64,000 nucleotides of DNA from Strobilurus pachycystidiatus (Eukaryota; Basidiomycota; Agaricomycetes; Agaricales; Physalacriaceae): positions 58,501 to 122,500 of the forward strand of contig JAHLMK010000026.1 of the NCBI GenBank assembly GCA_019915135.1, in the 5' to 3' direction. Below the pieces are notes generated by a model. That model did not search any database. It saw only the letters and a list, made by a program, of their open reading frames with translations, and was not told where the DNA came from. This document shows, one piece after another, positions 1-11,473 of the stretch; within the stretch, counting starts at the first letter, position 1; every line of letters begins with the position of its first letter. A program made the position numbers and the translations under genes.

Positions 1-1086
1 GCAGACACTGAAAACATACGCGAGGGCGAAGATTCTCGCTTGGGGACCGAAGCGTCCGTGGTAACGATTGACAGCGTCGCCGAGGGCGCGTTCGGCGAGG
101 GTGAGCGCGCTGCCGCGACGAATGGAAAAAATGCGCGGGCCGACTCGCGGGCGATAAAGGCGTATGCCGCTGGGGGCGATGGCGGGGCGGACCATGTCGT
201 GGTTGAGTGTTGGTGGTGCTGGTGGGTGCTGGGCTGGAAGGTCTCGCGGCTTGATCTGGCGAGTAACAGCGTCACGGCTCTGTGACGCGCTGACGAGACT
301 AAGGATTTCTGGCGCAGGAGACGCCACAGCTGAAAATTCACATGCTATCGAAGAGTTAGAGAAGAGCGGCGTTGAGTGCTTAATATGGATGGATGGATCG
401 GGCCGACGGTATTTGATTTAGCCGCGTCGGAGGCTGCGCCGAGTTGAGACCCTACTATGCCGAAACATAATGCACAATGTACAGAAACAGAATTTCATTA
501 ATAGTATTTTATTTGAGAAGTATACACACGAGCTGGTTCGACTCGGCTATCTACAAAACAAAGGAATCTGAGAGCCGGAAATGTCGCAGACTGGCGGGCC
601 GGACCGCCAACGGTGAACTGAAAGGATCATGAAGTCAAAGAAAAAAAGCTGGCGAAAGCTCGAGTGTCTGCCGTTAAGGCAGACACTAGTGTCTGCCCTG
701 GACCCTGCCCCCGGTGTCACATGTATGACTATATACCCCAAATCAAACCCACTCATTCGCGAACTTCCCGAGGACACGTGCTATGTTTGCTATGCCACGT
801 TAACCCAACCTACGCCGACTCTGACATACTCGTTCACTTCACAAGTGATTTCTCCTGCAGGTCCGCATATAGACAGAGGCCGAAATCCAACCACACGCCG
901 TTTTCATTCTCAAAACATTTTCATATCATTCTTTAAATACAATACTACGCTACCCAACCTACAGCTGTCTCGAGAGGTATGTAACTACAAGATACTCAGT
1001 GCTATTGAAACTATTTATTCGTTCGGGAATCACTGCTAAGACTACACACAACGACACGAAAAGAGAAGAGACAAAAAAGAACGCGT
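1..1086. other. no supported gene
   Basis: Short open frames occur on both strands, but none has introns, recognisable motifs or a convincing start. I see no RNA gene and no element ends. It may be intergenic sequence or the 3' flank of the minus-strand gene that ends at 1,087. Confidence 0.4.
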
Positions 1087-4000
1087 TCAAGCGGAATTTC
1101 CGGCAGCCGTAAAGACCCAAGTCGCATCCTGCACGGCAGACATCCAATCCGCTCTCGCCTCCGCATGGCGTTTCTTTGCCGTCACCAGATCCACACTCCG
1201 ACCCCACCAGGCCAAGCAGGCAACCACGGAGTAGTAGCCGTTGATCCCAGGCTTGCGAACTCCCGCCCAAGATCCCATAGCGCGATTGTTGGCCGTCAAA
1301 GGTACGTCGATCCCCGCAACACCTCTCCAAGACGGCTGGATGGTACTCCACCATTTGCAGAACTTCGCAACGAACGGCGCATAGTCCTCGATCTTGACGA
1401 ACGTGTAATCGAGACATCGACGCGATTTGATCCACTGTCCAACCTCGGGAGGACGACTCGTGGAAGGGAGAGCCGCGCGATCGTTACGGAAACCATCCCG
1501 TCCCTCCATGACTGTCCAAGCAAAGATAAGGTCCTTCCAAGCCTCATCCTTCAAGCAATCTCCCGCCTCTCCATCGAACAGCAAATACTCCCTCGCCTCG
1601 CGGAACCAGTTCGGCCAACCCTCCTTCTCAAGGAGGTTCAAGGCGATGGGCGGCAGACCTTCACTCTCCGAAACGACATCTTCGTCACCCGAGACGACAT
1701 CCTTGACATTTGGCCGGGCAGTGACAAGCCCATCGTCATCATCGTTATCGGAGGAGTCGCTAGAAGATGTCGACGCTGCGAAAGCAGGTACCGGGGAGAT
1801 TGCGCGTGGAGTCACGGGCCTAGCAAGACTTGTCGGGGCGGTAGCGGAAAGCGGTGTGGTCTTCAACGTCGTTGATCGGGGAATTTTGTGCCGAGGGGGG
1901 GAGAAGACCGTGGCCGTGGGGCGTCGCGGAGATGTCATGAGCATGGTAAAGGTCGGCACTGGCGGATTGACCTGGACTGGACGACGCATGTCATGTCCGT
2001 CGTTGGGGCCTCCCACCGTCCATGGAGCAACAATTCTGCTGGAGAAGGCAGCGTCGTCGTCGTCGTCACCAACGCTGCTGCTCGAGGAGGTAGCATCGTC
2101 GCTGCGCTCGGCCGCGACGGATCCCAACGACAGAAGTTGCGGGTCGATGTTTGCCATGTCGGGATCCGTGTCTTCGAAAGGGATTAACCCAGACTCGACG
2201 TCAGGGAGAGGGACGATGTTTGAGACAGATGGAATCGACAAATCGGGTTCGGCACTCGGCGTCGCCGCCGCCAAAGTATCTCTAATCATCTCTAAGGTGC
2301 GGTCCACGTCAGGATTTGTCGCTGGCAACTGATGACGAGTCTTGGCGCGGCTACCACCGTCCCCAGCAAACGTCAAGCCTCCAGCTGCACCAGCAGCGGC
2401 ACTTTCAGCGGTGGACTTTTTGCTCTTCTTGTGCGGCGGTTCACGCTGTTTTCCACCAGCCGCTGCGCCACGCTTGTTCTTCCGAGCCATAGTTGACTGC
2501 GAGCCAGCCTGACTTGCGCCTTTTGCGAACTGCGTGTCGCCGAAGAGGATGGGAGTCTCGCCATGACCGGAGTTATTCTTGACAATGTAAGCGGGGCCAT
2601 CCGGCGTCACTATGAGTTGACGCATCCGTAGACCGGGTGCACGTTCTCCAAGTTCTAATGCAGTTTCTTCCGGTTCTAGCGAAGATGGTAGGGCTCGAGC
2701 CTTTTCGATCTCCGGACCTGCATGGTCAGGACGGTGAGCCAACGCTCGAACGAGAACAACAGAAAAGAGTACTCACTGGAGTTATTCCAGCACCATGTGG
2801 AAAATGAATTCACCCAGACTGGGTACAAGACCGGGTCGGCGTCGAATGTCATTGGGACCGGGCCGTTGCTCTTTCCGAAGTGCATTCTTCATTCGCGTAC
2901 GACAGTTAGCAACAATTCAAACAGAAAAGAAAGAGCAAGATAAACTCACGTCATAACGTTTGGACGCCCTCCGTCGCGTGGTTCATTTCCGCCAACGGCG
3001 AGACTGATATTCATCCCCGACATAGTAGACAGGGCATCGCAAATAGGATGGAGGACGGACATCATACGATCAATCACCCTAACAAGACAGTGATCAGCGA
3101 CGAATGAGGGTAGAAGAGAAAACACTTACTCTTGCGCCTCGGCCGGTGGTAATGCCACTGTCACCTTCTGAAAGAGGGCGTCGCGGGCCGCCTTCGCCGC
3201 TTTGATGTTGGCCGCCGCCTTGGCAGTGTACTCAGCTCGAACGTCCTCTGGCTGCTTGCCAAATTCGTCCGCCCAATATTTCGTGCGAAAACCATTCCTC
3301 TCATTAGCCGCCACCTTCGCCGTCTCCACTTTGCAGGCCTCCAACATTTCAGGCTGCGTCGCCGCCCACAGCTGAAACCCGTGAGATCCACGAACAGCTC
3401 CTCCGTCATCGCCGAGTGCACGCGCAAGGAGGACAGCGATTGGATCCTTGGCGTGGCCTTTTGCGCTGTTTTTGACGGTCGACACGCCTGTCTTCAACTG
3501 CATATCAGCTAGGCCTTTGAGCATATTTGCGACGCCCTGGAGGGATCTAGTTATTGACTTGTCTGACGATGTAGAATTGATGACATACGCTACGTGTAGC
3601 CAACATAATCATAGCGTAATAATCCTTCTCCTCGTTGCGGATAGTGTCCTGAGCGAATGAATACGCTGGCTCGCCTGGATCGGCTGCTCGGAGGAGATGG
3701 CGCCATTCGTAGCGTTGCAACAGGTCATTGGCGGCGGCATTGGCGATGTCCTTGCAACTGTTATTGTCGGCAGCTTTACGTGCAGCCGTGTAGCGGGCGA
3801 GAGCGTGTGACTTGAGACGTTCGAGTGGTTCCCCTCGGAGCCAATTCTTCATATGTTGCTTGTTGGCATACGCCTTCAAGTCCTGAAGAAAGGCGGTGGT
3901 GAGCTCGGGCGGCGTGTAGAGTTTGGAAGACCTAAAGATGACACGTTATTGTTTGGTTTTTCGTCATGTTCTAACAGAACTTACTCGGTGTCGGCCACTT

Positions 4001-4115
4001 TCTCGGTGTTAGTCACCATCCCTCCCTCTCCTCCCTCCATCATCACTATGTCCTCGCTGACTTCCGCTGTAGGCGCTCCGGCGCTGCTCGATGTGTCGGC
4101 GGCCAGGCTGGTCAT
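1087..4115 (-). CDS. unknown protein with C-terminal Trp-rich 'G-NG-SVVA-L-WW' domain, six exons
   Basis: Not recognised as a named family. Spliced model on the minus strand: 4115-3985, 3931-3589, 3536-3130, 3078-2950, 2886-2777, 2717-1087. All junctions are GT-AG and keep frame, giving about 916 aa. The N-terminal half is Ala/Lys-rich and helical. The middle is an acidic and Ser-rich linker (DDDDD, SSSSS) with basic KKSKK patches, suggesting a nuclear protein. The last ~130 residues form a conserved-looking domain with RP-x-W, KWWSTIQPSWR, then W-x-G-x-NGYYSVVACLAWW. The same domain recurs in the broken copy at 44,357-44,717. The start is uncertain: the frame stays open upstream to 4,304, and I chose the Met at 4,115. 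It is divergent from the gene at 4,435. Function unknown. Confidence 0.7.
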
Positions 4116-4434
4116 CAAAGGTGCGATTTTTGCTAGCTGCCATGTCACTTTGACTGACCTCTTATTATGTAGACCGACATGCTTCGTAGGGTGGTTACCT
4201 AACTTCAACGGCGTCTGCAGTGAGCGACGTTTACCAGGTGCGAGTCTCTTCTTCAACGGCAACTTGGGACGCGAACAGATAGACCGACTCCAGGTCTCTG
4301 TCACGTCTCGTTACCTAAAGGACGCCTTGCCGGGGACATAGAAAACGACGCCATCTTGTTCCCTTTGATTCCCACCCTTTCATTCTTTCCCTCTCTTCCC
4401 CACCATCTTCAACCTTTGCCACCGTCCCCCAACC

Positions 4435-5238
4435 ATGACTCAGACCACCGCAGCTCACCACGACAATGAATGGACCAAGCCTGTTTCGGCCTCTGGCGTA
4501 AAGATCTCTGACGAGATCATTGGTTAGTCCCCTCCGCTGCTGCGTTCCCGCCTGTGTCTCAAACTCCTGCGTAGTTCTGGCGCGAAAGCTCCAGACCTTG
4601 AACCTGGACGCCCCCCAGTGTCGCTTCCTCTGGCACATTGGCCGCGTTATCATCTTGGCGCAAATGACTGGTCCTCCTGGATCGGCGTATGCTGCGGGAT
4701 GGCCGAGGCCCGCCTCCGCCTCTGACGTCGGGGCCAGCGACGACGACAATGAAGACGACAACGGTGGCCTCATCGGCGCCGCGAGCACCTCAGCCCCCGC
4801 GGCCGCCCCGCCTGCTGCCGCCCCCGCCGCGTCCGCCGTCCCTGCCGCGTCCGCCGTCCCTGCCGCGTCCGCCGTCCCTGCCGCGTCCGCCGTCGCTCCT
4901 GTCCCTGGTCCCAGCACAGTTGCTGCCGCCGCGCCCGTTGTCAACTTGACGACTGTCCCTGTTGGCTTCGAATATGAGTGCCCGCTTGCTAACGCCCAGC
5001 CCCCGTATTATGCAATTACAAGGGGCAAAAAGATTGGTGTCTTTTGTGGCTGGTAAGCACCTCCCTCTTGTGAATCGCTGAGCATCATCCTTACTTCTTT
5101 CTGTTTGTCAGGGGCGGGACCAGTGCCTACGTTACTGGGGTTAGTGGCGCCGCGTATCATCGTGTGGGGTCTCTTCAAGCTGGCATCCCGGCCGTCGAGG
5201 CGGCCATCCAGGCCCAGAACGCTGGCATCATCAACTGA
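4435..5238 (+). CDS. small protein with RNase H1 N-terminal / viroplasmin-like domain
   Basis: Exons 4435-4522, 4575-5052 and 5112-5238 splice in frame to 230 aa. The C-terminal ~50 residues (YAITRGKKIGVF-CGW, then GVSGAAYHRVGSLQAGIPAVEAA) match the caulimovirus-viroplasmin / RNase H1 N-terminal fold, in which a Y-x-V/I-x-x-G-x-x-x-G-[IV] strand is followed by a GxxGAxYxxF/VxS turn. In RNase H1 this domain binds RNA/DNA hybrids. No RNase H catalytic domain follows; the protein ends soon after. The middle is a low-complexity Ala/Pro linker built by an 18-bp tandem repeat. It has no RT or LTR around it, so it is probably a host gene. A further GT-AG-like intron seems to lie in the 3' UTR just after the stop. 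Hybrid-binding function is inferred from the fold only. Confidence 0.75.
4826..4895 (+). repeat. 18-bp tandem repeat in coding sequence
   Basis: About four head-to-tail copies of an 18-bp unit start at 4826, 4844, 4862 and 4880. They encode repeats of Ala-Ala-Ser-Ala-Val-Pro inside the viroplasmin-like protein. In-frame length change would be tolerated. Confidence 0.85.
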
Positions 5239-6267
5239 AGGTATGTCAGTGCATGCATTTTCGTTTGCGTGGGCGCTAATCAATTTCTTCAAGGCCAACC
5301 CAACTGTCAGCTCGGTCACTGATCAGCATCAAAGGCAACACCACGGTGTTGCGCTAATCTCTTGGATCATACCGCCTGCCTTTTCTATTTATGACCACCA
5401 GATTTAGTGTATGAAATGTACTGTAGAGGTTGAACGATGTATGCCTGCGAATGCGAATAACAATCAGTGGTCCCTTACCTTGCGTTGCTGTAAATTGAGA
5501 ATTTATAATCGCTACAAGACAGTAAATAGAACAAAATGAGTCCTGAGCTGGTCCTGAGTAACACTTGGGTCAATTGTGCCTGAGGAGATGTCGGCGAGTG
5601 CTTGTTACATTGTCATTTTGATTTGTTTCGAGTGTTCGTCAGTATCATCAGAGTGTTGTACAAATTTTGCGGAATACATCTCGGGCTGTACGGTCCTAAA
5701 AGATCAACCATCGCTCGTTGACTTGGGCGCGTAGCGTGATGAGACGGCGCTTGGCGTCGATGATGCGGTCCTCCGGTTGTGTGCACAGTTGCGCAAGGGG
5801 ACTATCTATCTCCCTTGCCTCCGTGCTTAAATTTGGGTGTTCCAACTATTTTGGTCAAAATGCGAGCCCCTACGTACCTCATCTTATGGCACTCTATCCG
5901 AAGTCTGTGCGGGCTATCTTCGCGTGAACGTTGTCCTTTCATCGTAAGAAAACTGCAATTATGGAATTTGCCGGCCAAGCCTTCTCGGGCAGTTTTCGGG
6001 TGTGCTTTCGGTCTAGCCCTTGGTCTTTCCCGAGTCTCAATCTGGTCTTTCCCGACTCGGTGTTTCCCGATTTAGTTGCCGACCGTCCCTACAAAATATA
6101 CGGCTCATAAACTCATTTACTTGTCCACCCAAACCAAGGCGAGTAGAGAGTTTGTGAAGCTCAGGGAACTGTAGCCTTGACGTCAAGAGGATCCAAACAG
6201 TTTCGCCGCTTCACTTGGGTTGCAACATCCATGTCGACAATCAACCAAGGGCCAAAGCTAGCAAGTG
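5239..6267. other. intergenic; decayed repeat remnants
   Basis: No gene is supported. A stretch near 5,937-5,980 (TCGTAAGAAAACTGC, then ATGGAA-TTGCC) imperfectly repeats sequence at ~6,407-6,450 inside the tandem unit. This suggests a decayed partial copy of the unit's left part just outside its boundary. Confidence 0.4.
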
Positions 6268-6482
6268 CTCCGGTGCGAGTACCTACTCCCTCCCAATTTT
6301 TGACGTTTTGGTCATTTTGAGCAATGTTCCAGCACGAGTGATTACAAGTATTCGGCTCGCCATCCGAGGTGCACCAGTGCCCGAATCAGTGAGTTGTTGC
6401 ATGCGCATCGTAAGAAAACTGCTCTCATGGAAATTGCCAAGGGCATGATAATGGGCATAGCCACCCAAGACAGTTTGGTTTC

Positions 6483-7104
6483 ATGCCGTCAACAGACTCC
6501 CAGCGGCGACAAGCTCAGGCTGCTGCCAGCACGAGATGGAGTGAAAGGTACGGCAAGGCAAAGCACTCTCACTTGGGCAACTTACTGACTCAATACAGGA
6601 ACAAGGAAACTCACAAGCGCCGACTTCGCGACCGCGACCGCTATCGAAAGCGCAAGGCAGAGGCCGAACGATTTGAGCACAATCTAACGGCGTGAGTGGG
6701 CTACCAGCGTCTCTGGCACCATGCTCAACTTCCTCAGCATGTCTGATACAGCCGTCATGGACGAGCGTAATCGGGAATTTTACTACGCCCGCATCCACCG
6801 AGCACATCTCGACCTGCAACGCCTCATCAAAACGCGAACCCTCACTCAGCATGCCAAATTCCGAGCCAAGAGGACTTTGGGATCGAAGGACCCGTACAAG
6901 GTTATCTCAGCAGAGCACTCTGCTTTGTCCTTGCTGAACGACAACGCAAGCGACATGCTCAACAAGCTCGAGGACGGATACGCTGAATCCGCGGAGTGCG
7001 CCTTGGCCGTTCCTCTCTACGACAAAATTCACGAGGCATACCTTATGTCGGATAGTATTGTAGGTGTTCACGGCGCGCTACGTGCTAAGAGCACCACCTT
7101 CTGA
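6483..7104 (+). CDS. small basic-region protein, three exons (copy 1)
   Basis: Exons 6483-6547, 6599-6691 and 6738-7104 keep frame and give 174 aa. Residues ~20-55 are a basic helix (KRRLRDRDRYRKRKAEAER) resembling a DNA-binding basic region. The rest is predicted helical, with no catalytic motif. I do not recognise the family. It lies upstream of a gag-like gene and ~5 kb upstream of a KDZ transposase. Similar short Arg/Lys-rich genes sit beside the other transposases here (28,111-28,706 and 50,030-50,635), so an accessory role in transposition is possible but unproven. Confidence 0.65.
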
Positions 7105-7588
7105 TATCACACCTTTATAGTAGCACACTCGTATCTCACACGTATCACATGCATTACGTCCATATTAGTATGCCTTTCATTGTAACAGTATATAGGTCCT
7201 AGCTAGTCGTAGTGTAGAGACACAAATCCACTACCCATCTGCACCGAGTCCGAGTCAGAGGCTCTAAGAGTCTCTGCACTTACATCTGGAGCCCACCGCT
7301 CGTCGAACGTCGACCGGCCTTCAGAACCGCTGTTGTCGTCCATTTCCATTTTCATATTTCCATCCGTTGCCGCCGACACTCGTTAAACGACATACAGCCA
7401 GCTGTCATTGCTCACCCGTTCCACATACTCCCGTTGTTCCTTCCCTTCCTTTCCGCCAATATTTCCATCTGTACTCCGCCTGCAGCATCATCGGTGCTGA
7501 CCGACAGTCCCTCGCTTCCCTTCCCATCCGCCAGACCACCATCACCGCCATCTGCAGACACCTCTGATCCCAGAACGCATGGTGCCGA

Positions 7589-8948
7589 ATGCCGTCCTCT
7601 GAAGGTCTTGACAATTTGCCGAGTCGTCGACACAAGCGCGCACCACGTTTCTACTCCGATGAACCTGAAGATTTTGAAGACTTTCTTCAGGACTTCCGGG
7701 TACTAGCCAGAGAACACGGACTTACCAGTCGCGAGAAGGTCCATGGCATCATCCGCTACGCTGACCGCGACACTCGAGAGTACTGGAAGTCCTTTGATGG
7801 CTACGACAACCGGGTCAGTCGCTGCGATTGGCCAACCTTCAAGGAGGAACTCACCTACCGCTATACCACACGCGCTCTCGACGATCTCATCCGCGACCCA
7901 CAGTGGAAAAGAATGTCATCATGCCGTGACCTCAAGCGCTACCACTGCCATTTTCAGGTTGCTTCCCGACGTCTGAAGAGCGGTGTCGTTACGAAGCGAG
8001 AGTTGCGCCGATACTTTTGGAAGTGTGTTCCGTATAGTCTCCGAGACCGCCTCTCCGCACACATAGCTCGGTATGACAGGTCATGGGATGGAGATTCCGC
8101 TCCAGAAATTGCCGCAGTCCTGGATGCCGCCCGGTACCGTATGGGCAATGATTCCGACGATGAAGAGGATGATGAAGAGGATTCCGACGAGGAAGAAGAC
8201 ACTGATGTCGAGGAGAGTCTTGAGGGAGAAGAGGAGGGTGAGTTCAGCCAAGAGGAGAGAGATGAAGAGGACGCACCCGATGAAAGCACCGCCGAAACCG
8301 ACACTACCAGCACCAGCACCGACACTGAAACCGAGGTGGATACCTACACCAACACCAACACTGACAGCAGCACCGACACCGAGAGCAGCGCCACCATCAG
8401 CACCACTACCGATACCGAGTTGACTCCACCCCAGCATTTCCATCCATTCCCGCTGTTCGAGAGGACTGTGTTCTGCTCAGGTGTTGCGCCACAAGTTCCA
8501 CAGAATGATGCGGATGACTGGATCTCTTTGATAGAGACATTGAAGGTAGAAGAAGACGATGAATTAGCCGCAGAGATGACGAGAGAGGGGCAAATTTCTC
8601 TGACGATCCATCTCCAAACTCACCTAGCTGCACTCCCTTTATGACCGGCCCAGCCTCGCCCTCGGTGAACGCCAACCTCGGAAACGTTGTCGACTTCATC
8701 AAGGGAGAGCGCCAATCCCCTGAGCTCACCCTCGAAACCCTGAACAAGTAAGTTCGTCCCCCGACCATCGGGCAGAACAAGGAGCTAATGATCATCTACT
8801 CAGCAGTAGGTCCTCCTACGACCCTACGTGCCACATGGGCTGTCACCCGTGCCCCCATTTGTTCAGAGTTGTTGTGCCAACATTCCAGGCGGTCTCCCGT
8901 GCCTCCGGAAGCGGGACGGCGGCAAAACCGTCAACCTCAACCGGCTGA
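7589..8948 (+). pseudogene. gag-like protein with acidic tail (copy 1); frame break near 8,590
   Basis: The N-terminal ~190 residues match the gag-like proteins of basidiomycete LTR elements: PRFYSDEPEDFEDFLQDF near the start, then REKVHGIIRYADRDTREYW, FKEELTYRY, and a YFWKCVPYSLRDRL block. A long Glu/Asp-rich then Thr/Ser-rich tail follows. The first frame stops at 8,644. Another frame carries on from ~8,590 with protein-like sequence (PFMTGPASPSVNANLGN), splices at 8747/8804 and ends at 8,948. So either a 1-nt shift, programmed frameshifting or an unrecognised short intron lies at ~8,550-8,600. No protease, RT or LTR of its own is adjacent, and it may be a domesticated gag. A solo LTR sits in its 3' flank. 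Confidence 0.6.
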
Positions 8949-9125
8949 AGCGTTGAAGGCCCCGCGCTGCGCAGTCCTTTCAGAGAACGCCACGTTCATT
9001 TAGTTTGTTATCTTTTGCTTTCTGATCTCACTTGACCTGGACTTTTTCCACGCAATGTTTGATGTGACCTCGTTTTTACTCCTCGCTCTATGATAGCTCA
9101 TTCACATCCCTGTTTAATTCCTTTC

Positions 9126-10217
9126 TGTTAGCGTCCGTCCTAGGATCCTAAGTAGGTCGGGCCGTCTATCGAGATCGAGGGTGTTCCGCTGGCAGGAATC
9201 AACACGAGCGAGGGTCGAGATGTCAATCAGACGGACTCCCCGAGTCGTCTATTGGTCTGTTCTTCGCGAGAGGTCGTTCACTTTAGAGATCGACCCGGTC
9301 GATATCTTAAGGGGACGGTCTGTTTGGATGAGGAGACGGGGACGAGAACGAAGAACGGGATGGTTAAACGTAAAGTCCACTCTAAGGTTTTACAAGTATG
9401 ATAGCGCTGTATTTATACGTCGGGCGGCGGGACCGCGCTGTCCCGCCATCTACCCAAAAGGGCGCTCCTGACTCATTCTCCAAACATCGAGAACCTTCTT
9501 CAAGGTTCCGGCTAAAAGCGTAAACGACCCAGGCCTATCCGGCGATGGCGGGTTGTCAGCCGACGCGGCGGGAGTCGATGCCGATCAGCGGCGGGATTCA
9601 CCCATGCGGTCGCGAAGGCGGAATCGATGGCGATGGGCGCGATAGGGCGGGCGGTATCATGGGAGCGCGTGGTGCTTCTTCTCAAGAAGCGCCAGCCAGC
9701 TCTACCAGAGGAGAGAGCCCTCGTGAACATAGTTGTGCGAGGGGCGGGCGACCGGGAAAGGTCCTCGGCCGAGCGGAGACGGTCGGGCGCGCCTTTCTCC
9801 TACGGTGGTCGACCGCCCTGCTGAGTCTAGACTCGTACGAGCGAGTTCGGTAGGTGATGTGGCGAGAGTATTCCTTCGGGCTTCCCTGTAGTCGGACCGA
9901 GTGATCCGGATGTGGGCGCGTATGTTACTTAGTTCGCTAGGGTTTCCCTGAGGTGTCGAAATGACGGAGAGAGTCCGCAACCTGATTGCGCTGGCTTCTC
10001 GTAAGGTCGTATCCAATGGTACGTTTGCAGGGGGAGGGAGGAAGACGGTGCTTCCGCGGAGGTGATATCCGTGAACGGAGTTCGTAGTGGAACAAGATAT
10101 AGGTTTCGCCCGCGGGTACACTCCTCGAGCGCCCCGAGGGGTTTCCGACGACCTTTCGGGAACCAGGAGGATGGCAAGGCCTTGTGCCTGTCGGACACCC
10201 GGACCAAGATCATAACA
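9126..10217 (-). mobile_element. solo LTR (1,092 bp) with CTTTC target duplication
   Basis: Begins TGTTA and ends TAACA. It is flanked on both sides by CTTTC (9121-9125, 10218-10222). It matches the LTRs at 16,454-17,545 and 20,212-21,303, and at 9,450 it shares C with the former rather than T with the latter. It sits at the same site as the full element in unit 2, so it is the product of LTR-LTR recombination rather than an independent insertion. Orientation follows the full element. Confidence 0.93.
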
Positions 10218-10677
10218 CTTTCATTCCCTCGTATCATCTTGGTACCCATTCATTTCTCTGCGCCGTGGCGTTATCACTTAGTTATGTATCTTCTGTTTTC
10301 TATGATTGTACCCGGTTGAAACATCTTGACAATGATAAATGCAGTGTGCCCGTGATCCGTGAGTCAGCGTGATAACAGTTGAGCCTAGACTTGCGGCCCT
10401 TCTCTCTTCCCCTATTCAATTTTTCCCACATCTTTCCCATTCAAACCCACACCTTGTCCGTCCTCCAACCAAGTCGCCGTCTGTCCAAACGATACGTCTC
10501 AAGAGTTTCTCTTCGCAGCACGATCCACAGCCTTCTTTTATTGAACGCAACCCACCAGTCTCGCCAGCATCCGAACACGCCCAGAAAACGCCAAGAATAC
10601 GGCCGTCTCATACTGCGACATCCTCAAGCAAGCGAGAGCATTGTGCAACAAGAAACAAATGACTTTCTGAACAACTA

Positions 10678-11266
10678 CTACAGATACAGTGGGTATCTGT
10701 ACCTTTCGTGCGTAAAGTCTAACATAACCCACATCTCGAAGTCATCAAGAACCTCAATCAGCGGCGTCGTGGACCGAGAGAACTCCAGCCCGAGACGCGC
10801 CCGAACCTTCTTCTCCTTCCTGCGGCTACCAACGGCGGCCCGAACCAAGTCGGCTAACGCCAATGTGACTTCCTGCCAATTGGTTCAATACATACTTCGG
10901 CAAACAACCAGAGAACCGACCTTGCAGCGCGCCTCGCGACGCTCGCGCTCCTCGGGGTACAGCAAGAACCAGATCTCGAACAAGCCGAGCAAGTATTCGT
11001 CGCGGTCACAGCCAGGCGCCCCGGCCACAACGCGCGTCAAACCGTCCACCTCTTCGAGGAGCATATTGTATTGCCCGCGGTGAAATTTGAACTCGCTGGT
11101 CTCATGGTGAGCAGGGAGCAGTCCGTCGAGACCAGCGTACTCACGTTCTAACCCAGGCAGGGGCTTGCAACGCGCCTACAACATGGAGGGACTGCAAAGC
11201 CCAGGTCAACTCGGTGCCTTCACCTTGCGTAGCGTTCGCGATGTACTGAGAGATGATGGGCGGCAT
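10678..11266 (-). CDS. unknown 163-aa protein, three exons, divergent to KDZ gene (copy 1)
   Basis: Minus-strand exons 11266-11145, 11095-10921 and 10872-10678 keep frame. The protein starts MPPIISQYIANATQGEG, has EVDGLTRVVAGAPGC and DEYLLGLFEIWFLLYPEERERRE, and ends in a helical segment closing HERYRYPLYL. The second donor is GTCGGT, which is weak. I see no catalytic motif and do not recognise it. Its start is ~200 bp from the KDZ transposase start on the other strand, so the two probably share a promoter region. Confidence 0.6.
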
Positions 11267-11473
11267 GGTGTTTGGGAGGGAGATCGAGAACCAAGATACG
11301 GTTTATAAGGAGAATAAGACTCATACGTCAAAGGTGGGTGTTCGCGGTCACCCGTTTGGGTTGTGTGACTTGACGTGCCGCATTCGCAGAGGCAGAACCG
11401 CCACTCTCGCAAATATCTTTCTCTCGCGCCTTCCCCTCCCTCCGCTGACCACGATCCTTCCATCTGACTCGTC

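Noticed and set aside
7954..8443. Ser-rich and Gly/Val-rich minus-strand frames
   Set aside because: Shadows of the acidic and Thr/Ser-repeat tail of the gag-like gene; no independent support.
10379..11083. 234-codon plus-strand frame (and copy at 21,465)
   Set aside because: Ser/Arg-rich, and it overlaps the in-frame spliced minus-strand gene at 10,678-11,266, which explains the sequence better.
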